Shown here: positions 8,470 to 19,324 of the stretch, piece after piece
Position numbering within the stretch: the first letter of the stretch is position 1
Layout of the letters: each line of letters starts with the position of its first letter
NCBI RefSeq assembly: GCF_014268505.2
Contig: NZ_JABWQP020000002.1
Coordinates: 496,001-560,000, forward strand
DNA: 64,000 bases
Direction of reading: 5' to 3'
Source of the DNA: Pseudomonas khorasanensis
Lineage (GTDB): Bacteria > Pseudomonadota > Gammaproteobacteria > Pseudomonadales > Pseudomonadaceae
Translations under genes and position numbers: made by a program
The notes under the pieces: generated by a model
Seen by the model: only the letters and a program-made list of their open reading frames with translations
Told to the model about the DNA's origin: nothing
Database searches by the model: none

Positions 8470-9072
8470 CTAGCTCGTATACACGGGCCCTACGCCCAGG
8501 CCCCAGACAATTACGGTGAACGCCATGATCGCGACCAGCACCACCAGACCCACCGCAAGCACCGAGCTGGAAAACAGGAAACCTTCATCCGAAGGAATAT
8601 TCATGAACGTCGGCAGACCTACATACAGCAAATACACCGTGTAGCAGATGGCCGCCGTACCAACGATCATCCCCAGCCACATGTGCGGATACAGCGCCGC
8701 CAGGCCGCCGACGAACAACGGCGTCGCGGTGTAGGTGGCGAACGCGACGCAACGGGCCAGGCTCGGGTTGGCGTCATACGTGCGGGCCATCCAGTGCACA
8801 AAGGCACCCATGACCGCGACGCCGCCGAGCATCGCCAGATACGACATGATCGTCATCCACAATGCGCTTTCGAGCGTAAGCATCACCGGCGCGCGATTGC
8901 CGATCACCCAGCCGACCTGGGTGGTACCGATAAACGCCGAGACGGCGGGGATCGCCGCCAGAATCAGCGTGTGGGTCAGATACATGTGGCTGATGCTTTC
9001 CTCTTGGTCGCCACGGATTTCCTTCCATTCCTGATCGGGGTGGGTAAAAAGTCCCACTACGTGATGGATCAT
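8470..9072 (-). CDS. Yip1-family integral membrane protein
   Basis: A 200-residue protein with about five hydrophobic helices, matching the Yip1 domain family: an N-terminal amphipathic [16 protein letters not shown] segment, then membrane spans near residues 35-53, 65-90, 105-130, 133-155 and 170-195. The start at 9072 is chosen because AGAGGAG lies eight bases upstream; an in-frame GTG at 9081 overlaps that ribosome site. The function of bacterial Yip1-family proteins is unknown; eukaryotic members act in membrane trafficking. It is divergent from ttcA. Confidence 0.82.
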   Translation of the reverse strand: MIHHVVGLFTHPDQEWKEIRGDQEESISHMYLTHTLILAAIPAVSAFIGTTQVGWVIGNRAPVMLTLESALWMTIMSYLAMLGGVAVMGAFVHWMARTYDANPSLARCVAFATYTATPLFVGGLAALYPHMWLGMIVGTAAICYTVYLLYVGLPTFMNIPSDEGFLFSSSVLAVGLVVLVAIMAFTVIVWGLGVGPVYTS

Positions 9073-9359
9073 GCCATTCACTCCTCTTGTTATTGCCGTC
9101 GCCCCCCAACGGAGCGCCTACGGGCCAATGCGGCCGAGCAAATACAGGTCTTCAGACGTGTGCGACCTTATGTCGCAGTATAGAAAGGACTCCGGCGCAC
9201 CGGTATGCCGGGCTTAGAGCAAATCGCGCTGTAAACAGGGTAATTAATCGCTTCCGGGTCTGTGCAGCGCGCAATCCGGAGGGAGATAACCTGTGCCGAC
9301 AAACCCGGGGTTTTTGCGTAAAATGCCGGCCTTTCGTCACATCTCACGGATTTCGCGTC

Positions 9360-10184
9360 ATGGGCACTCTTACGGTCAACCAGAACAAACTGCAAAAGCG
9401 CCTGCGCCGACTGGCCGGCGAAGCGGTCGCCGATTTCAACATGATCGAAGACGGCGACAAGGTCATGGTCTGCCTGTCCGGGGGCAAGGACAGTTACACC
9501 ATGCTCGACGTGCTGATGCATCTGCAGAAGGTTGCACCGATCAAGTTCGAGATCGTCGCGGTGAACATGGACCAGAAGCAGCCGGGCTTTCCCGAGCATG
9601 TGCTTCCGGCCTATCTGAAAGAGTTGGGCATCGAGTATCACATCGTCGAAAAAGACACCTACTCGGTGGTCAAGGAACTGGTGCCGGAAGGCAAGACCAC
9701 CTGTTCGCTGTGCTCGCGCCTGCGTCGCGGCACGCTGTACACCTTTGCTGACGAAATCGGCGCGACGAAAATGGCCCTCGGTCATCACCGCGACGACATC
9801 GTCGAGACGTTCTTCCTCAATATGTTCTTCAACGGCACGCTCAAGGCGATGCCGCCGAAACTACGCGCCGATGACGGCCGCAACGTGGTGATCCGCCCGC
9901 TGGCCTACTGCAACGAGAAAGACATTCAGGCCTACTCGGATTTCAGGCAATTCCCGATAATCCCGTGCAACCTCTGCGGCTCGCAGGAAAACCTGCAGCG
10001 TCAGGTGGTCAAGGAAATGCTGCAGGACTGGGATCGCAAGACCCCGGGCCGCACCGAGTCGATTTTCCGCAGCCTGCAGAACGTGGTGCCGTCGCAATTG
10101 GCCGACCGCAACCTGTTCGACTTCACCAGCCTCAAGATCGACGAGACGGCGGCTTCGCGCTTCGTCAATGTCGTAAACCTGTAA
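9360..10184 (+). CDS. ttcA: tRNA 2-thiocytidine(32) synthetase TtcA
   Basis: A 274-residue cytosolic enzyme that adds sulfur to cytidine 32 of certain tRNAs using ATP and an iron-sulfur cluster. The PP-loop SGGKDS is at residues 40-45. Cysteines C115 and C118 (CSLC) and the later PCNLCGSQ segment are the expected cluster ligands. [10 protein letters not shown] and MPPKLR are also family motifs. The start at 9360 ([10 protein letters not shown]) matches the family; the frame runs upstream for 270 bp but that translation is low-complexity intergenic sequence. Single gene, followed by a REP pair. Confidence 0.94.
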   Translation: MGTLTVNQNKLQKRLRRLAGEAVADFNMIEDGDKVMVCLSGGKDSYTMLDVLMHLQKVAPIKFEIVAVNMDQKQPGFPEHVLPAYLKELGIEYHIVEKDTYSVVKELVPEGKTTCSLCSRLRRGTLYTFADEIGATKMALGHHRDDIVETFFLNMFFNGTLKAMPPKLRADDGRNVVIRPLAYCNEKDIQAYSDFRQFPIIPCNLCGSQENLQRQVVKEMLQDWDRKTPGRTESIFRSLQNVVPSQLADRNLFDFTSLKIDETAASRFVNVVNL

Positions 10185-10196
10185 ACCTGATCTAAA

Positions 10197-10286
10197 TGTG
10201 GGAGCGAGCCTGTTCGCGAAAGCGGTGTGTCATTCAACGCGTCAGTTGACTGATCTGGCCTCTTCGCGAGCAGGCTCGCTCCCACA
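10197..10286. repeat. Paired inverted REP element
   Basis: TGTGGGAGCGAGCCTGTTCG and its inverted partner ending GCTCGCTCCCACA flank a 40-bp loop between ttcA and the glycosylase-like gene. One base change (TGTTCG for TGCTCG) marks the left unit. Confidence 0.83.
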
Positions 10287-10319
10287 AGGATCTATTTGTT
10301 CCATTCAATAGGAGAGGGC

Positions 10320-10994
10320 ATGCGCGATTACAAGTGGCTGCACGAATACTGTCTGAACCGTTTCGGTTCGGCGGCTGAACTGGAAGCCCATCTGCCCGTT
10401 CCCAAGACGCCCGCACAACTGCGCAAGATCAGCGACGACCGTTACCTCTCGACCATGGCCCTGCGGGTTTTTCGCGCCGGCCTCAAACACAGCCTGGTCG
10501 ATGCCAAGTGGCCGGCCTTCGAAGAAGTGTTCTTCAGGTTCGATCCGGAAAAAGTCGTGCTGATGAGCGCCGAACACCTTGAGCGCCTGATGCAGGATGC
10601 GCGGATCATTCGTCACTTGGGCAAACTCAAAAGTGTGCCGCGCAACGCGCAATTCATTCTCGATGTCGAGAAAGACAAGGGGAGCTTCGGCGCCCTGATC
10701 GCTGACTGGCCGGTGACCGATATCGTCGGCCTGTGGACTTACCTGAAAAAGCACGGCCATCAACTGGGCGGGCTGTCGGCGCCAAGGTTTTTGCGCATGG
10801 TCGGCAAGGATACGTTTGTGCCGAGCTACGACGTGGTCGCGGCGCTCAATGCGCAGAAACTGGTGGACAGGGTGCCGACCAGTCAGCGTGATCTGGCGAT
10901 CGTGCAGGATGCGTTCAACCAGTGGCACGAACAAAGCGGCGGACGGCCGATGAGCCAGATTTCGATGATGCTGGCTTACACCGTCAACCATTAA
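10320..10994 (+). CDS. DNA-3-methyladenine glycosylase I (Tag) superfamily protein
   Basis: A 224-residue protein with the helical fold of Tag-type glycosylases: FRAGLKHSLVDAKWPAFEEVF, FDPEKVVLMSAEHLERLMQDARIIRHLGKLKSVPRNA and the later VPSYDVVAAL. The QDARIIRHLGK segment aligns well with E. coli Tag (VQDAGIIRHRGK). However, the N-terminal cysteine/histidine and C-terminal cysteine ligands of the structural zinc in classical Tag are not visible, so activity on 3-methyladenine is uncertain. The start at 10320 follows AGGAGAGGGC. Role in DNA repair is inferred from the family. Confidence 0.75.
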   Translation: MRDYKWLHEYCLNRFGSAAELEAHLPVPKTPAQLRKISDDRYLSTMALRVFRAGLKHSLVDAKWPAFEEVFFRFDPEKVVLMSAEHLERLMQDARIIRHLGKLKSVPRNAQFILDVEKDKGSFGALIADWPVTDIVGLWTYLKKHGHQLGGLSAPRFLRMVGKDTFVPSYDVVAALNAQKLVDRVPTSQRDLAIVQDAFNQWHEQSGGRPMSQISMMLAYTVNH

Positions 10995-11007
10995 GACTGT
11001 GTCGCTG

Positions 11008-11077
11008 CCTTCGCGAGCAGGCTCGCTCCCACGGGGAAAATGCGTTCCAGAGGTGGGAGCGAGCCTGCTCGCGAAGG
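11008..11077. repeat. Paired inverted REP element
   Basis: CCTTCGCGAGCAGGCTCGCT and GTGGGAGCGAGCCTGCTCGC face each other with a short 20-bp spacer, in the gap between convergent genes. Confidence 0.82.
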
Positions 11078-11084
11078 CGTCAGA

Positions 11085-11510
11085 TCAGGCGACGCTGATC
11101 TCACCTTCGCCCGCCAGCTTGCGGTTCAGCTGATACCGCCAGCGCACATACAGCAACGCCGAGCAGAACACCGCCAGGCTTGCGGCCATTTCCAGAAGGC
11201 CGAACAATTGTCGGTTGGGGTCATACGCCGCCAGTGCGCCTTTGATGAAATACAGGTTCACCACAAAACACATCCACGAATGCCCACGGGCGCTGCCCAT
11301 TATCATCGCCGGGGCGAGGACCAGCCACGGGATCAGCTCGACCAGCAGAATCACCCACGGTCGCGCGCCATGCAGGTCGGCGAACAGCAGGTAATAACCT
11401 GCAAGCAAACCGGCGAGGGCGAAAAAGCTCAGCAGGCTAAGCACGCGCATCACCTTCACCCGTGGCTCAAGCCACGCCACCGAGGGCAGGACTTTCGGCT
11501 TCTTCGCCAT
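11085..11510 (-). CDS. DUF2069 membrane protein
   Basis: A 141-residue protein with four hydrophobic helices (about residues 20-42, 50-70, 75-95, 105-122) and the family pattern LLVELIPWLVLAPAMIMG...GHSWMCFVVNLYFIKGAL. The start MAKKPK at 11510 lies one base after the wrbA stop, and in gammaproteobacteria this gene commonly follows wrbA. Function is unknown. It forms the last gene of an arsC-wrbA-DUF2069 operon. Confidence 0.85.
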   Translation of the reverse strand: MAKKPKVLPSVAWLEPRVKVMRVLSLLSFFALAGLLAGYYLLFADLHGARPWVILLVELIPWLVLAPAMIMGSARGHSWMCFVVNLYFIKGALAAYDPNRQLFGLLEMAASLAVFCSALLYVRWRYQLNRKLAGEGEISVA

Positions 11511-11511
11511 T

Positions 11512-12458
<947 letters not shown>

Positions 12459-12571
12459 GGCGGGTCGCTTCTGGCGTAAAGTGGCGGCTATTCTAACTGT
12501 GCAGCGCGTAATCCAGAACCGTCAGAGGCGATGGGTCGCAGGCGCTTTCCAATTTTCACAAGGAACCACAC

Positions 12572-13039
12572 ATGACACGGCGATTGGCAGCGGCATTGAC
12601 GATTCTCGGGGCGTTGATGCTAGGGGGCTGCGGCAACGATTACGGGATAGACCAGAATGGCCAGAAGGTCGCGTCCGAGCGTCTGGACAAGCAATGGGTA
12701 GTGCTCAATTACTGGGCCGAATGGTGCGGCCCGTGCCGCACGGAAATCCCCGAGTTGAACCACTTGGCCGACGAGCTCAAGAGCAGGAACGTGGGTGTGT
12801 TCGGAGTGAATTTTGACAATGTGCAGGGTGAGGAGCTGAAGAGCGCCAGCGAGAAACTCGGCATCAGGTTCACCGTGCTGGCGCAGGATCCGGCCGAGTT
12901 GTTCGACGTGCCGCGCAGCGAGGCGTTGCCGGTCACCTACATCATCGATGACAAGGGCAAGGTGCGTGAGCAGTTGCTGGGTGAGCAAACGGCGGCGGGG
13001 GTGATGGCGAAGCTTGAAGCGCTGCAGGCCACCCAATAG
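12572..13039 (+). CDS. TlpA/ResA-like thioredoxin lipoprotein
   Basis: A 155-residue envelope protein. The signal peptide ends in a lipobox LGGC, so it should be lipid-anchored after cleavage at about residue 20. The thioredoxin active site is WAEWCGPCR, followed by EIPELNHLADEL, the cis-proline region EALPVTYIID and GKVREQLLGEQ. This is the TlpA/ResA family of extracytoplasmic thiol-disulfide reductases. ATG at 12572 follows AAGGAACC. It is divergent from arsC and faces the META lipoprotein gene. Confidence 0.87.
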   Translation: MTRRLAAALTILGALMLGGCGNDYGIDQNGQKVASERLDKQWVVLNYWAEWCGPCRTEIPELNHLADELKSRNVGVFGVNFDNVQGEELKSASEKLGIRFTVLAQDPAELFDVPRSEALPVTYIIDDKGKVREQLLGEQTAAGVMAKLEALQATQ

Positions 13040-13057
13040 GTCGCTTTTCGTTGATGG

Positions 13058-13088
13058 GATCGTTCCCACGCAGAGCGTGGGGACGATC
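13058..13088. repeat. Solo palindrome, probable bidirectional terminator
   Basis: GATCGTTCCCACGC-AGA-GCGTGGGGACGATC is one 31-bp arm of the larger palindromic element seen complete at 26699 and 28730. It lies between convergent genes and would form a 14-bp hairpin. Confidence 0.75.
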
Positions 13089-13122
13089 ATCCGCGGGTAA
13101 CCTCAGCGGGCACAGGGGGAGA

Positions 13123-13527
13123 TCAGCCCTCTTCCAGCCACCAGCGCAGCGGCTTGCCTTCAGCCGGCCAGAAGCGCATCTGCTCGATTGGCGAGATGTC
13201 CCAGCGTTCGACTTTTTCCAGCGCCTGCAGGAAACGCTGTTCCTGCTCCATCAGCGCCGGCGCGCAGAGTTTGCGCGTCTTGCCGATTTTGCCGAAGCTC
13301 AGCTTGTCGCCCTCCAGCGTGTACGGCGCGAACCAATGGTTGCAGCCGCCGTTGCCGTAGGCGCGGCCGTCATCGCCCAGGGTCACGGTCAGATGGCTGT
13401 AATCCATCAAGGGCCGTTCGCCGATCCATTCCAGAATGTAGCTGCGGTTGTGCTGCAGTTGCACGGGCTCTGCGGCGCAACCGGCCAGGCCAATACCGAC
13501 CAGCGCGGTCAGGGCAAAGCGTTTCAT
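13123..13527 (-). CDS. META-domain (HslJ-like) lipoprotein
   Basis: A 134-residue lipoprotein: signal MKRFALTALVGIGLAGC with lipidated cysteine 17. The body YILEWIGERPLMDYSHLTVTLGDDGRAYGNGGCNHWFAPYTLEGDKLSFGKIGKTRKLC follows the META/HslJ pattern, in which a paired cysteine (GGCN...KLC) is common, then MEQEQRFLQALEKV. HslJ-type proteins are envelope stress proteins linked to novobiocin tolerance in E. coli. The start at 13527 shares one base with the preceding stop (TGATG), so it is coupled to the gene upstream. Confidence 0.82.
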   Translation of the reverse strand: MKRFALTALVGIGLAGCAAEPVQLQHNRSYILEWIGERPLMDYSHLTVTLGDDGRAYGNGGCNHWFAPYTLEGDKLSFGKIGKTRKLCAPALMEQEQRFLQALEKVERWDISPIEQMRFWPAEGKPLRWWLEEG

Positions 13528-13961
13528 CACGCGGGCTCCTGGCATTTCGGGCACAGGTGCTTGTCGCCAACGGCTTTCCAGCCCAGCTCGGCGATGCGCG
13601 CGGTGGCGGCCGGTTTTTCGGCGGCCTTGCCCAATTTGGAATCAACGGCGAATTCGAAGCTCAACTCTTTGGCGCAACTGTCACAATTGACCTGCCAGGT
13701 GTGAATGGCCAACTCGCCAAATACCGGGCCCGTGGTCATCGCGGTCCATTGGCCTGGCGGGTTGATCAGGTGGCGGACAGTGTCGACGGTCAGGCGCATG
13801 GACAAATCCTTGCTGCCTTTGAGCGTGACCAACAGGGCATCGCCGATGCGGATCGAGCCACCGTTACCGGTCACCTGATAGCGGCCCGGAACGAGGGCGC
13901 GGCATTCGGTGAGGGTGTGTTGCGGGTTCATGAGGGTGTAGCGGAAATCGTGTTCGACCAT
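13527..13961 (-). CDS. Conserved hypothetical protein with two CxxC motifs
   Basis: A 144-residue soluble protein starting MVEHDFRYTLMNPQHTL at 13961, with GGAGG close upstream. No signal peptide or membrane helix. Two cysteine pairs, NCDSC near residue 95 and LCPKC near the C-terminus, could bind zinc. I do not recognise the family. It is coupled by TGATG to the META lipoprotein gene, which suggests a shared role, but one product is envelope-bound and this one looks cytosolic. Confidence 0.75.
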   Translation of the reverse strand: MVEHDFRYTLMNPQHTLTECRALVPGRYQVTGNGGSIRIGDALLVTLKGSKDLSMRLTVDTVRHLINPPGQWTAMTTGPVFGELAIHTWQVNCDSCAKELSFEFAVDSKLGKAAEKPAATARIAELGWKAVGDKHLCPKCQEPA

Positions 13962-14094
13962 GGGTCCTCCAAATATGCGCGACATGCTAGCACGGGCTCG
14001 ATTGCAGAATGATGCGCGCGTGCGACCTTCGATCCGGTTCAAATGGGGCAACAGTCATGGCAAACTGCCGGTCCCGAATCTGAAGGAACGGAAC

Positions 14095-14553
14095 ATGGCG
14101 CTGATCGAATGTTATGAATGCAAGCGGAGCATCAGTTCCGAAGCGCTGGCGTGCATTCACTGCGGCGCCCCGATGGCCGAACACGCCGCCCTGCAGGCGC
14201 AGTCCGCAGCATCGCCGGCTCAGACGTCGACCATTTCGTTCGGCAGCCTGCCACGCGACAAGGCTGTGCCGGAGGCGTTTGTGCCGCCGCAGGCAGAATC
14301 CCTTCCCAAAGTGATGCCGGCAGCGGCGGGGCGGCGCCGTCGTCAGCAGGCGGCAGAACAAACAGGCCAGGCGCAGCAACCGGTCAATGCCGATGGCAGC
14401 CGCCCGGTGGAAGGCTGGCTGAAAATCATGGTGTTTCTATTGCCGGCGTTTTTCGTCTGGTTCCTGCTGCGCAACGGCCACTCGAGCAAGCAACGCCTGC
14501 TCGGCTTCGGCTGGTTGGGCTTGCTGATCCTGGCGTCTTCCTTGCCCAAGTAA
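14095..14553 (+). CDS. Zinc-ribbon membrane protein
   Basis: A 152-residue protein. The N-terminus MALIECYECKRSISSEALACIHCG holds a zinc ribbon (CxxC...CxxC). A proline/alanine-rich, charged linker (residues 30-105) follows, then two C-terminal hydrophobic helices (about 108-126 and 134-150). The start has AAGGA upstream. Zinc-ribbon plus C-terminal anchor proteins are common and poorly characterised. It is convergent with ldhA, six bases apart. Confidence 0.78.
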   Translation: MALIECYECKRSISSEALACIHCGAPMAEHAALQAQSAASPAQTSTISFGSLPRDKAVPEAFVPPQAESLPKVMPAAAGRRRRQQAAEQTGQAQQPVNADGSRPVEGWLKIMVFLLPAFFVWFLLRNGHSSKQRLLGFGWLGLLILASSLPK

Positions 14554-14559
14554 GGCGGG

Positions 14560-15549
14560 TCAACCCTCGACCTGGTTCTGCGGCGCACCCGCCGCCCAGG
14601 CCGAGATGTTGTGCAGAGTGGTTGCGGCAATCGCGCCCAGCGCCTCGCGGGTCAGAAACGCCTGATGCGCGGTGATGATCACGTTAGGAAAAGTCAGCAA
14701 GCGCGCCAGCACATCGTCCTGCAATGGCAGGTCGGAACGGTCCTCGAAAAACAGCTGCGCCTCTTCTTCATAGACATCCAGCCCCAGATAACCGAGTTGG
14801 CCGTCCTTCAGCGCGTCGATCAGCGCCGGCGTGTCGACCAGTCCGCCGCGCCCGGTGTTGATCAGCATCGCCCCCGGCTGCATGTGCGCCAGTGACTCGC
14901 GGTTGATCAGGTGTTTGCTCTGCTCGTTGAGCGGGCAATGCAGGCTGATGATTCGCGACTGCGCCAGCAAATCCGGCAGGCTCAGATAACGTGCGCCCAA
15001 GGCCAGCACGTCGGGGTTGGGATACGGGTCGAACGCCAGCAGCTCGCAACCGAAACCGTGCATGATTTTCGCGAAGGTCGCGCCGATCTGCCCGGTGCCG
15101 ACAACGCCGACGGTTTTGCCGACCAGATCGAACCCGGTCAGGCCATGCAGGCTGAAATCGCCTTCGCGGGTGCGGTTGTAGGCGCGGTGCAGACGACGAT
15201 TGAGGGCGAGGATCAACGCCACCGCGTGCTCGGCCACGGCATGGGGCGAGTAGGCCGGCACGCGCACGACGGACAGGCCCAGGCGTTTCGCCGCCGGCAG
15301 GTCGACATGGTTGTAACCTGCCGAGCGCAGGGCGATCAATCGCGTGCCGCCCGCCGCGAGGCACTCAAGCACCGGTGCGCTGAGGTCGTCATTGATAAAG
15401 GCGCAAACGACTTCGTGCTGCTCGGCCAGGGCCGCCGTATCGAGGCTGAGCCGGGCCGCTTGAAAGTGCAGTTCGAGCCCGGCCGGGCAGTCTGCGGCGA
15501 GAAAACTCTCGCGGTCGTAGGTCTGGCTGCTGAAAACGATCGTGCGCAT
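14560..15549 (-). CDS. ldhA: D-lactate dehydrogenase, fermentative
   Basis: A 329-residue 2-hydroxyacid dehydrogenase. It has ALRSAGYNHVDL and SPHAVAEHAVALILALNR in the substrate domain, the NAD loop VGVVGTGQIGATFAKI, and later NTGRGGLVDTPALIDAL, DVYEEE and ITAHQAF with the catalytic histidine. This is the D-LDH group that reduces pyruvate to D-lactate with NADH. AGGAGG precedes the ATG at 15549. It follows gacS on the same strand after 81 bp, the ldhA-gacS order also known in P. aeruginosa, so some read-through from gacS is possible. Confidence 0.9.
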   Translation of the reverse strand: MRTIVFSSQTYDRESFLAADCPAGLELHFQAARLSLDTAALAEQHEVVCAFINDDLSAPVLECLAAGGTRLIALRSAGYNHVDLPAAKRLGLSVVRVPAYSPHAVAEHAVALILALNRRLHRAYNRTREGDFSLHGLTGFDLVGKTVGVVGTGQIGATFAKIMHGFGCELLAFDPYPNPDVLALGARYLSLPDLLAQSRIISLHCPLNEQSKHLINRESLAHMQPGAMLINTGRGGLVDTPALIDALKDGQLGYLGLDVYEEEAQLFFEDRSDLPLQDDVLARLLTFPNVIITAHQAFLTREALGAIAATTLHNISAWAAGAPQNQVEG

Positions 15550-15630
15550 GAATCCTCCTGAAGCATCGACGCGGGCCGCCATGGCCCGTGACAACTGTAG
15601 CGCTTTGCGAGCGGCCGGCATTGCGCTGGA

Positions 15631-18384
15631 TCAGGCGCTGATTCGGGCCTGCGCCGCGAGTCGATTGATCGCCTGCTCCAGTTCATCCAGCGCGCCGACG
15701 GCCTTCGGGTCGTCCTGCTTGAGCAGGGTTTCGCTGCGCTGGCAGGCAGCGCGCAGTTGCGGCACCCCGCAATAACGAGTAGCGCCGTGCAAACGGTGCA
15801 CGCGCTCGAGCAGCGCATTCTGGTCATGACTGTCACGCGCGGCGCGGATGGCTTCGCGGTCGGCTTCCAGCGAGGCGAGCAGCATCGCCAGCATGTCTGC
15901 CGCCAGATCTGCCTTGCCGGCCGCCAGACGCAAGCCTTCTTCGTGATCGAGCACCGGCAATTCCTGATTTCCCGACGCGGTATCACTGGCGCGCTCCGGC
16001 GCCTGATTGCGCAGGGCCAGCCCGGTCCACTTCAACACGACCTGCGCCAATTGGCGCTCGCTGATCGGCTTGGTCAGGTAGTCGTCCATGCCGCTTTGCA
16101 GCAGCGCGCGTTTTTCGTTGGCCATGGCGTGGGCGGTGAGGGCGACGATCGGCAGTGGCGTGCAATGCCGTTCGCTTTCCCACTGGCGGATGGTTTCAGT
16201 GCTCTGGCGACCGTCCATGCCGGGCATCTGTACGTCCATCAGCACCAGATCGAAGGATTCGGTCTGCACCGCTTTCACGGCCGCGTAACCGCTTTCCACC
16301 GCAAGCACCCGGGCGCCCATGTCTTCGAGCAACGTTTGCACCAGCAACAGGTTGGCCGGGTTGTCGTCGACACACAGCACACGCGGCGCCCGGCTCGACA
16401 GCGGTTCGCCCGGTTCGTTGCGCAGCTGGCGCGGGTTGACCAGGTCGGACAAGGCCCGGCGCAACTTGCGCGTGCAGGCCGGTTTGGCTTGCAACTGACT
16501 GTGCGGGTTGGGCACCGACAAATGAAACAGCGTCTGTTCGGTGGTCGGGCACAACACCAGCACTTTGCAGCCCAGGTGTTCGAGGTCCCAGATGTGCTGG
16601 TTCAGGCGCTCCGGCAGCATGTCGTTGCTGGTGATGCCAATGACCGCCAGATCGATCGCCTGATCGGTCTGATGCGCGCCGGTTACGCCGTTGCTCAGGC
16701 TTTCCAGCGTATTGAACGGCGTGACGTCGAGGCCGCAGTCTTCCAATTGATGCTGCAACGCCTGGCGCGCCAGTTCATGGTTTTCCAGTACTGCCACGCG
16801 GCGACCTAGCAGCGGCGCGGCGGGCAGGTCTTCGGCATCGTCGCGCGTCTTGGGCAGGCTCAGGCTGATCCAGAACTCCGAGCCTTCGCCCGGTGTACTG
16901 TCGACGCCAATTTCGCCGCCCATCTGCTCGATCAGACGTTTGGAAATCACCAGCCCCAGACCGGTGCCGCCGGGCTGGCGCGACAGCGAGTTGTCCGCCT
17001 GACTGAAGGCCTGGAACAGCGCCCGCACGTCCTGACTCGACAAACCGATGCCGGTGTCCTGAATGCTGATGCGCAGTTGCACGCTGTCTTCGTGTTCCTC
17101 TTCGAGCATCGCCCGGGCGACGATGGTGCCTTCGCGGGTGAACTTGATCGCGTTGCTCACCAGGTTGGTGAGGATCTGCTTGAGGCGCAGCGGATCGCCG
17201 ACCAGCGACAGCGGCGTGTCGCGATACACCAGGCTCACCAGTTCCAGCTGCTTGGCGTGCGCCGCCGGGGCGAGAATGGTCAGGGTGTCCTGCAGCAGGT
17301 CGCGCAGGTTGAACGGAATATGATCGAGCACCAGTTTGCCGGCCTCGATTTTCGAGAAGTCGAGAATCTCGTTGATGATCCCCAGCAGGCTGTCGGCGGA
17401 CTTTTCGATCGTGCCCAGATAATCGAGCTGGCGCGGAGTCAGTTCGCTTTTCTGCAGCAAATGAGTGAAACCGAGAATGCCGTTCAGCGGTGTGCGGATC
17501 TCGTGGCTCATGTTGGCGAGGAATTCGGATTTGATCCGGCTGGCTTCCAGGGCTTCCTTGCGCGCCAGATCCAGTTCGATGTTCTGGATCTCGATGGTCT
17601 CAAGGTTCTGCCGCACGTCTTCGGTGGCCTGATCGACGCTGTGCTGCAGTTCTTCCCGGGCATTCTGCAGCGTGCCGGCCATGCGGTTGATGCCTGAGGC
17701 CAGTTCGTCGAGCTCCTGACTGCCGAGGGGCGGCAAACGGGTTTCCAGGTGGCCGTCCTTGAGCTGGGCGACAGCCTGTTTGATCTGGCTCAGCGGACGG
17801 TTGATGGTGCGGCCCATGCGCAGGGCGAGCAGGGCAGCGCCGGCAAGCCCGGCGGCGATCAGCAGCAGGCTGGCGAACAGGCTGCGATAACCGCGCAGCA
17901 GCATGCCGTTGTGCGACAGTTCCAGCTCGACCCAGCCGAGCAGGCGCTCGGACTCTTCGGGGATGATTTCACCGGCAAGATTGCGGTGTTTACCAAACAC
18001 CGGCATCAGGTAGCGAGTCGCGTCATTGCCGCTGCGCCGTTGCAACAGTGCGCTGTCGCCGCTGGGTGCCTGATTGAGCATGGTCGGGCCGGCGTGGGCC
18101 AGCGGTGAACGGTCGGACGCCAGGAACGTCACCGCGCGCACGTCCGGCTGCTCCAGTGACTGGGTGGCGATGCGTTCAAGCAGATCGGTGTCGCCATGGC
18201 CCATCGCCGGGGCCACCAGCGGGGCCAGTTGCTCGGCGATCATTTCGCCGCGCTGCATCAGTTGGCTCTGCAAGTCTGACTGCTGCGTCCAGGTGAAATA
18301 GCCACCCAGCACCAGCGCCATCAGGCTGGTCGGCAACAAGGTCAGCAACAGCACGCGACCTTTGATTCCCAGTTTCTTGAGCAC
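15631..18384 (-). CDS. gacS: Hybrid sensor histidine kinase GacS
   Basis: A 917-residue inner-membrane kinase, the family's usual length. Order: membrane helix (about 10-30), periplasmic sensor, second helix (about 160-185), HAMP, coiled coil, kinase core with H294 ([11 protein letters not shown]), ATPase boxes ([25 protein letters not shown]), a degenerate receiver-like stretch, receiver with D717 ([11 protein letters not shown]), and a C-terminal Hpt domain with H863 ([12 protein letters not shown]). A GTG start at 18384 is chosen because AGGAG lies seven bases upstream and the sequence then begins [14 protein letters not shown] like known GacS proteins. It phosphorylates GacA to switch on RsmX/Y/Z RNAs and secondary metabolism. 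Confidence 0.96.
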   Translation of the reverse strand: MLKKLGIKGRVLLLTLLPTSLMALVLGGYFTWTQQSDLQSQLMQRGEMIAEQLAPLVAPAMGHGDTDLLERIATQSLEQPDVRAVTFLASDRSPLAHAGPTMLNQAPSGDSALLQRRSGNDATRYLMPVFGKHRNLAGEIIPEESERLLGWVELELSHNGMLLRGYRSLFASLLLIAAGLAGAALLALRMGRTINRPLSQIKQAVAQLKDGHLETRLPPLGSQELDELASGINRMAGTLQNAREELQHSVDQATEDVRQNLETIEIQNIELDLARKEALEASRIKSEFLANMSHEIRTPLNGILGFTHLLQKSELTPRQLDYLGTIEKSADSLLGIINEILDFSKIEAGKLVLDHIPFNLRDLLQDTLTILAPAAHAKQLELVSLVYRDTPLSLVGDPLRLKQILTNLVSNAIKFTREGTIVARAMLEEEHEDSVQLRISIQDTGIGLSSQDVRALFQAFSQADNSLSRQPGGTGLGLVISKRLIEQMGGEIGVDSTPGEGSEFWISLSLPKTRDDAEDLPAAPLLGRRVAVLENHELARQALQHQLEDCGLDVTPFNTLESLSNGVTGAHQTDQAIDLAVIGITSNDMLPERLNQHIWDLEHLGCKVLVLCPTTEQTLFHLSVPNPHSQLQAKPACTRKLRRALSDLVNPRQLRNEPGEPLSSRAPRVLCVDDNPANLLLVQTLLEDMGARVLAVESGYAAVKAVQTESFDLVLMDVQMPGMDGRQSTETIRQWESERHCTPLPIVALTAHAMANEKRALLQSGMDDYLTKPISERQLAQVVLKWTGLALRNQAPERASDTASGNQELPVLDHEEGLRLAAGKADLAADMLAMLLASLEADREAIRAARDSHDQNALLERVHRLHGATRYCGVPQLRAACQRSETLLKQDDPKAVGALDELEQAINRLAAQARISA

Positions 18385-18601
18385 GCCTTTCTCCTGCATC
18401 CCGCTGATCTGTTGAAACATACGTGCATCCGGCACGCGACATGGGCGCAGTGTAGCGATTTGCATGCAGGCAATCTTCGGAAAAATGCAGCGGTGACCGC
18501 CGGACTTGCGCACGCTCGTTCGTCCGACAAGCGAACCTTGTATTGCCCGCTGTCGGACAATCTTGAATAATCCGCCAACTGAGAATTAGTTGCAGATAGT
18601 C

Positions 18602-19324
18602 ATGACTCCTGTTTCCACTTGTAAGCCACGCATACTGTCCATTGAAGACGATCCGGTGCTTGGTGCCTATGTGCACGAACATCTGGGTCGCAGCGGTTTT
18701 CAGGTGACCTGGTGCCAGAACGGCCAGGAAGGCCTGAACATTGCTCGCAGCCAGCCCTTCGACGTGGTGTTGATGGACATTCTGTTGCCGGGGCTGGACG
18801 GCCTTGAATTGTTGACGCAACTGCGTCAGAGCGATTCGACGCCGGTGCTATTGATGTCGGCGCTGGGGGCCGAGGCCGATCGCATCAGCGGTTTCCGCCT
18901 GGGCGCCGATGATTACCTGCCCAAGCCGTTCAGCATCGCCGAGCTGCATGTACGCATCGAAGCGATCCTGCGTCGCGTGGCGCTGGATCGTCGCCCGCCC
19001 GCCATGGCCGCTGCGGTCGCAACCGGAACCCTGCGTTTCGATGACCAAGCGTGCGACGTGTTTTTCCGTGAGCAGGCGGCCGGGCTGACGCGCAGCGAAT
19101 TTCGGCTGCTGGAAACCCTGCATCGCAATCACGAAGAGGTGCTGAGCAAAGCCTTTCTTTATCAACATGTCCTTCAACGTGGCTACGCCGCGCACGATCG
19201 CAGCCTGGACATGCACATCAGCCAGATTCGTCGCAAACTCAAAAACCTCGGGTACACCGAGCGCGAAGTGCGCACAGTGTGGGGCAAGGGCTACGTATTG
19301 AGCGCCACCGATGAAGCTGTCTGA
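18602..19324 (+). CDS. OmpR-family response regulator, PirR-like
   Basis: A 240-residue regulator. Receiver with IEDDPV, phosphoacceptor D59 (VLMDILLPG) and K in LPKPF; winged-helix output with LTRSEFRLLETL and SLDMHISQIRRKLKNLG...VRTVWGKGYVLS. By position (divergent from gacS, upstream of cysM) it corresponds to PirR of P. aeruginosa, which responds to ferric siderophores, but the receptor gene pirA is not next to it here. It overlaps the kinase gene by 14 bases. The start at 18602 has a weak ribosome site; an in-frame TTG at 18590 is an alternative. Confidence 0.85.
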   Translation: MTPVSTCKPRILSIEDDPVLGAYVHEHLGRSGFQVTWCQNGQEGLNIARSQPFDVVLMDILLPGLDGLELLTQLRQSDSTPVLLMSALGAEADRISGFRLGADDYLPKPFSIAELHVRIEAILRRVALDRRPPAMAAAVATGTLRFDDQACDVFFREQAAGLTRSEFRLLETLHRNHEEVLSKAFLYQHVLQRGYAAHDRSLDMHISQIRRKLKNLGYTEREVRTVWGKGYVLSATDEAV

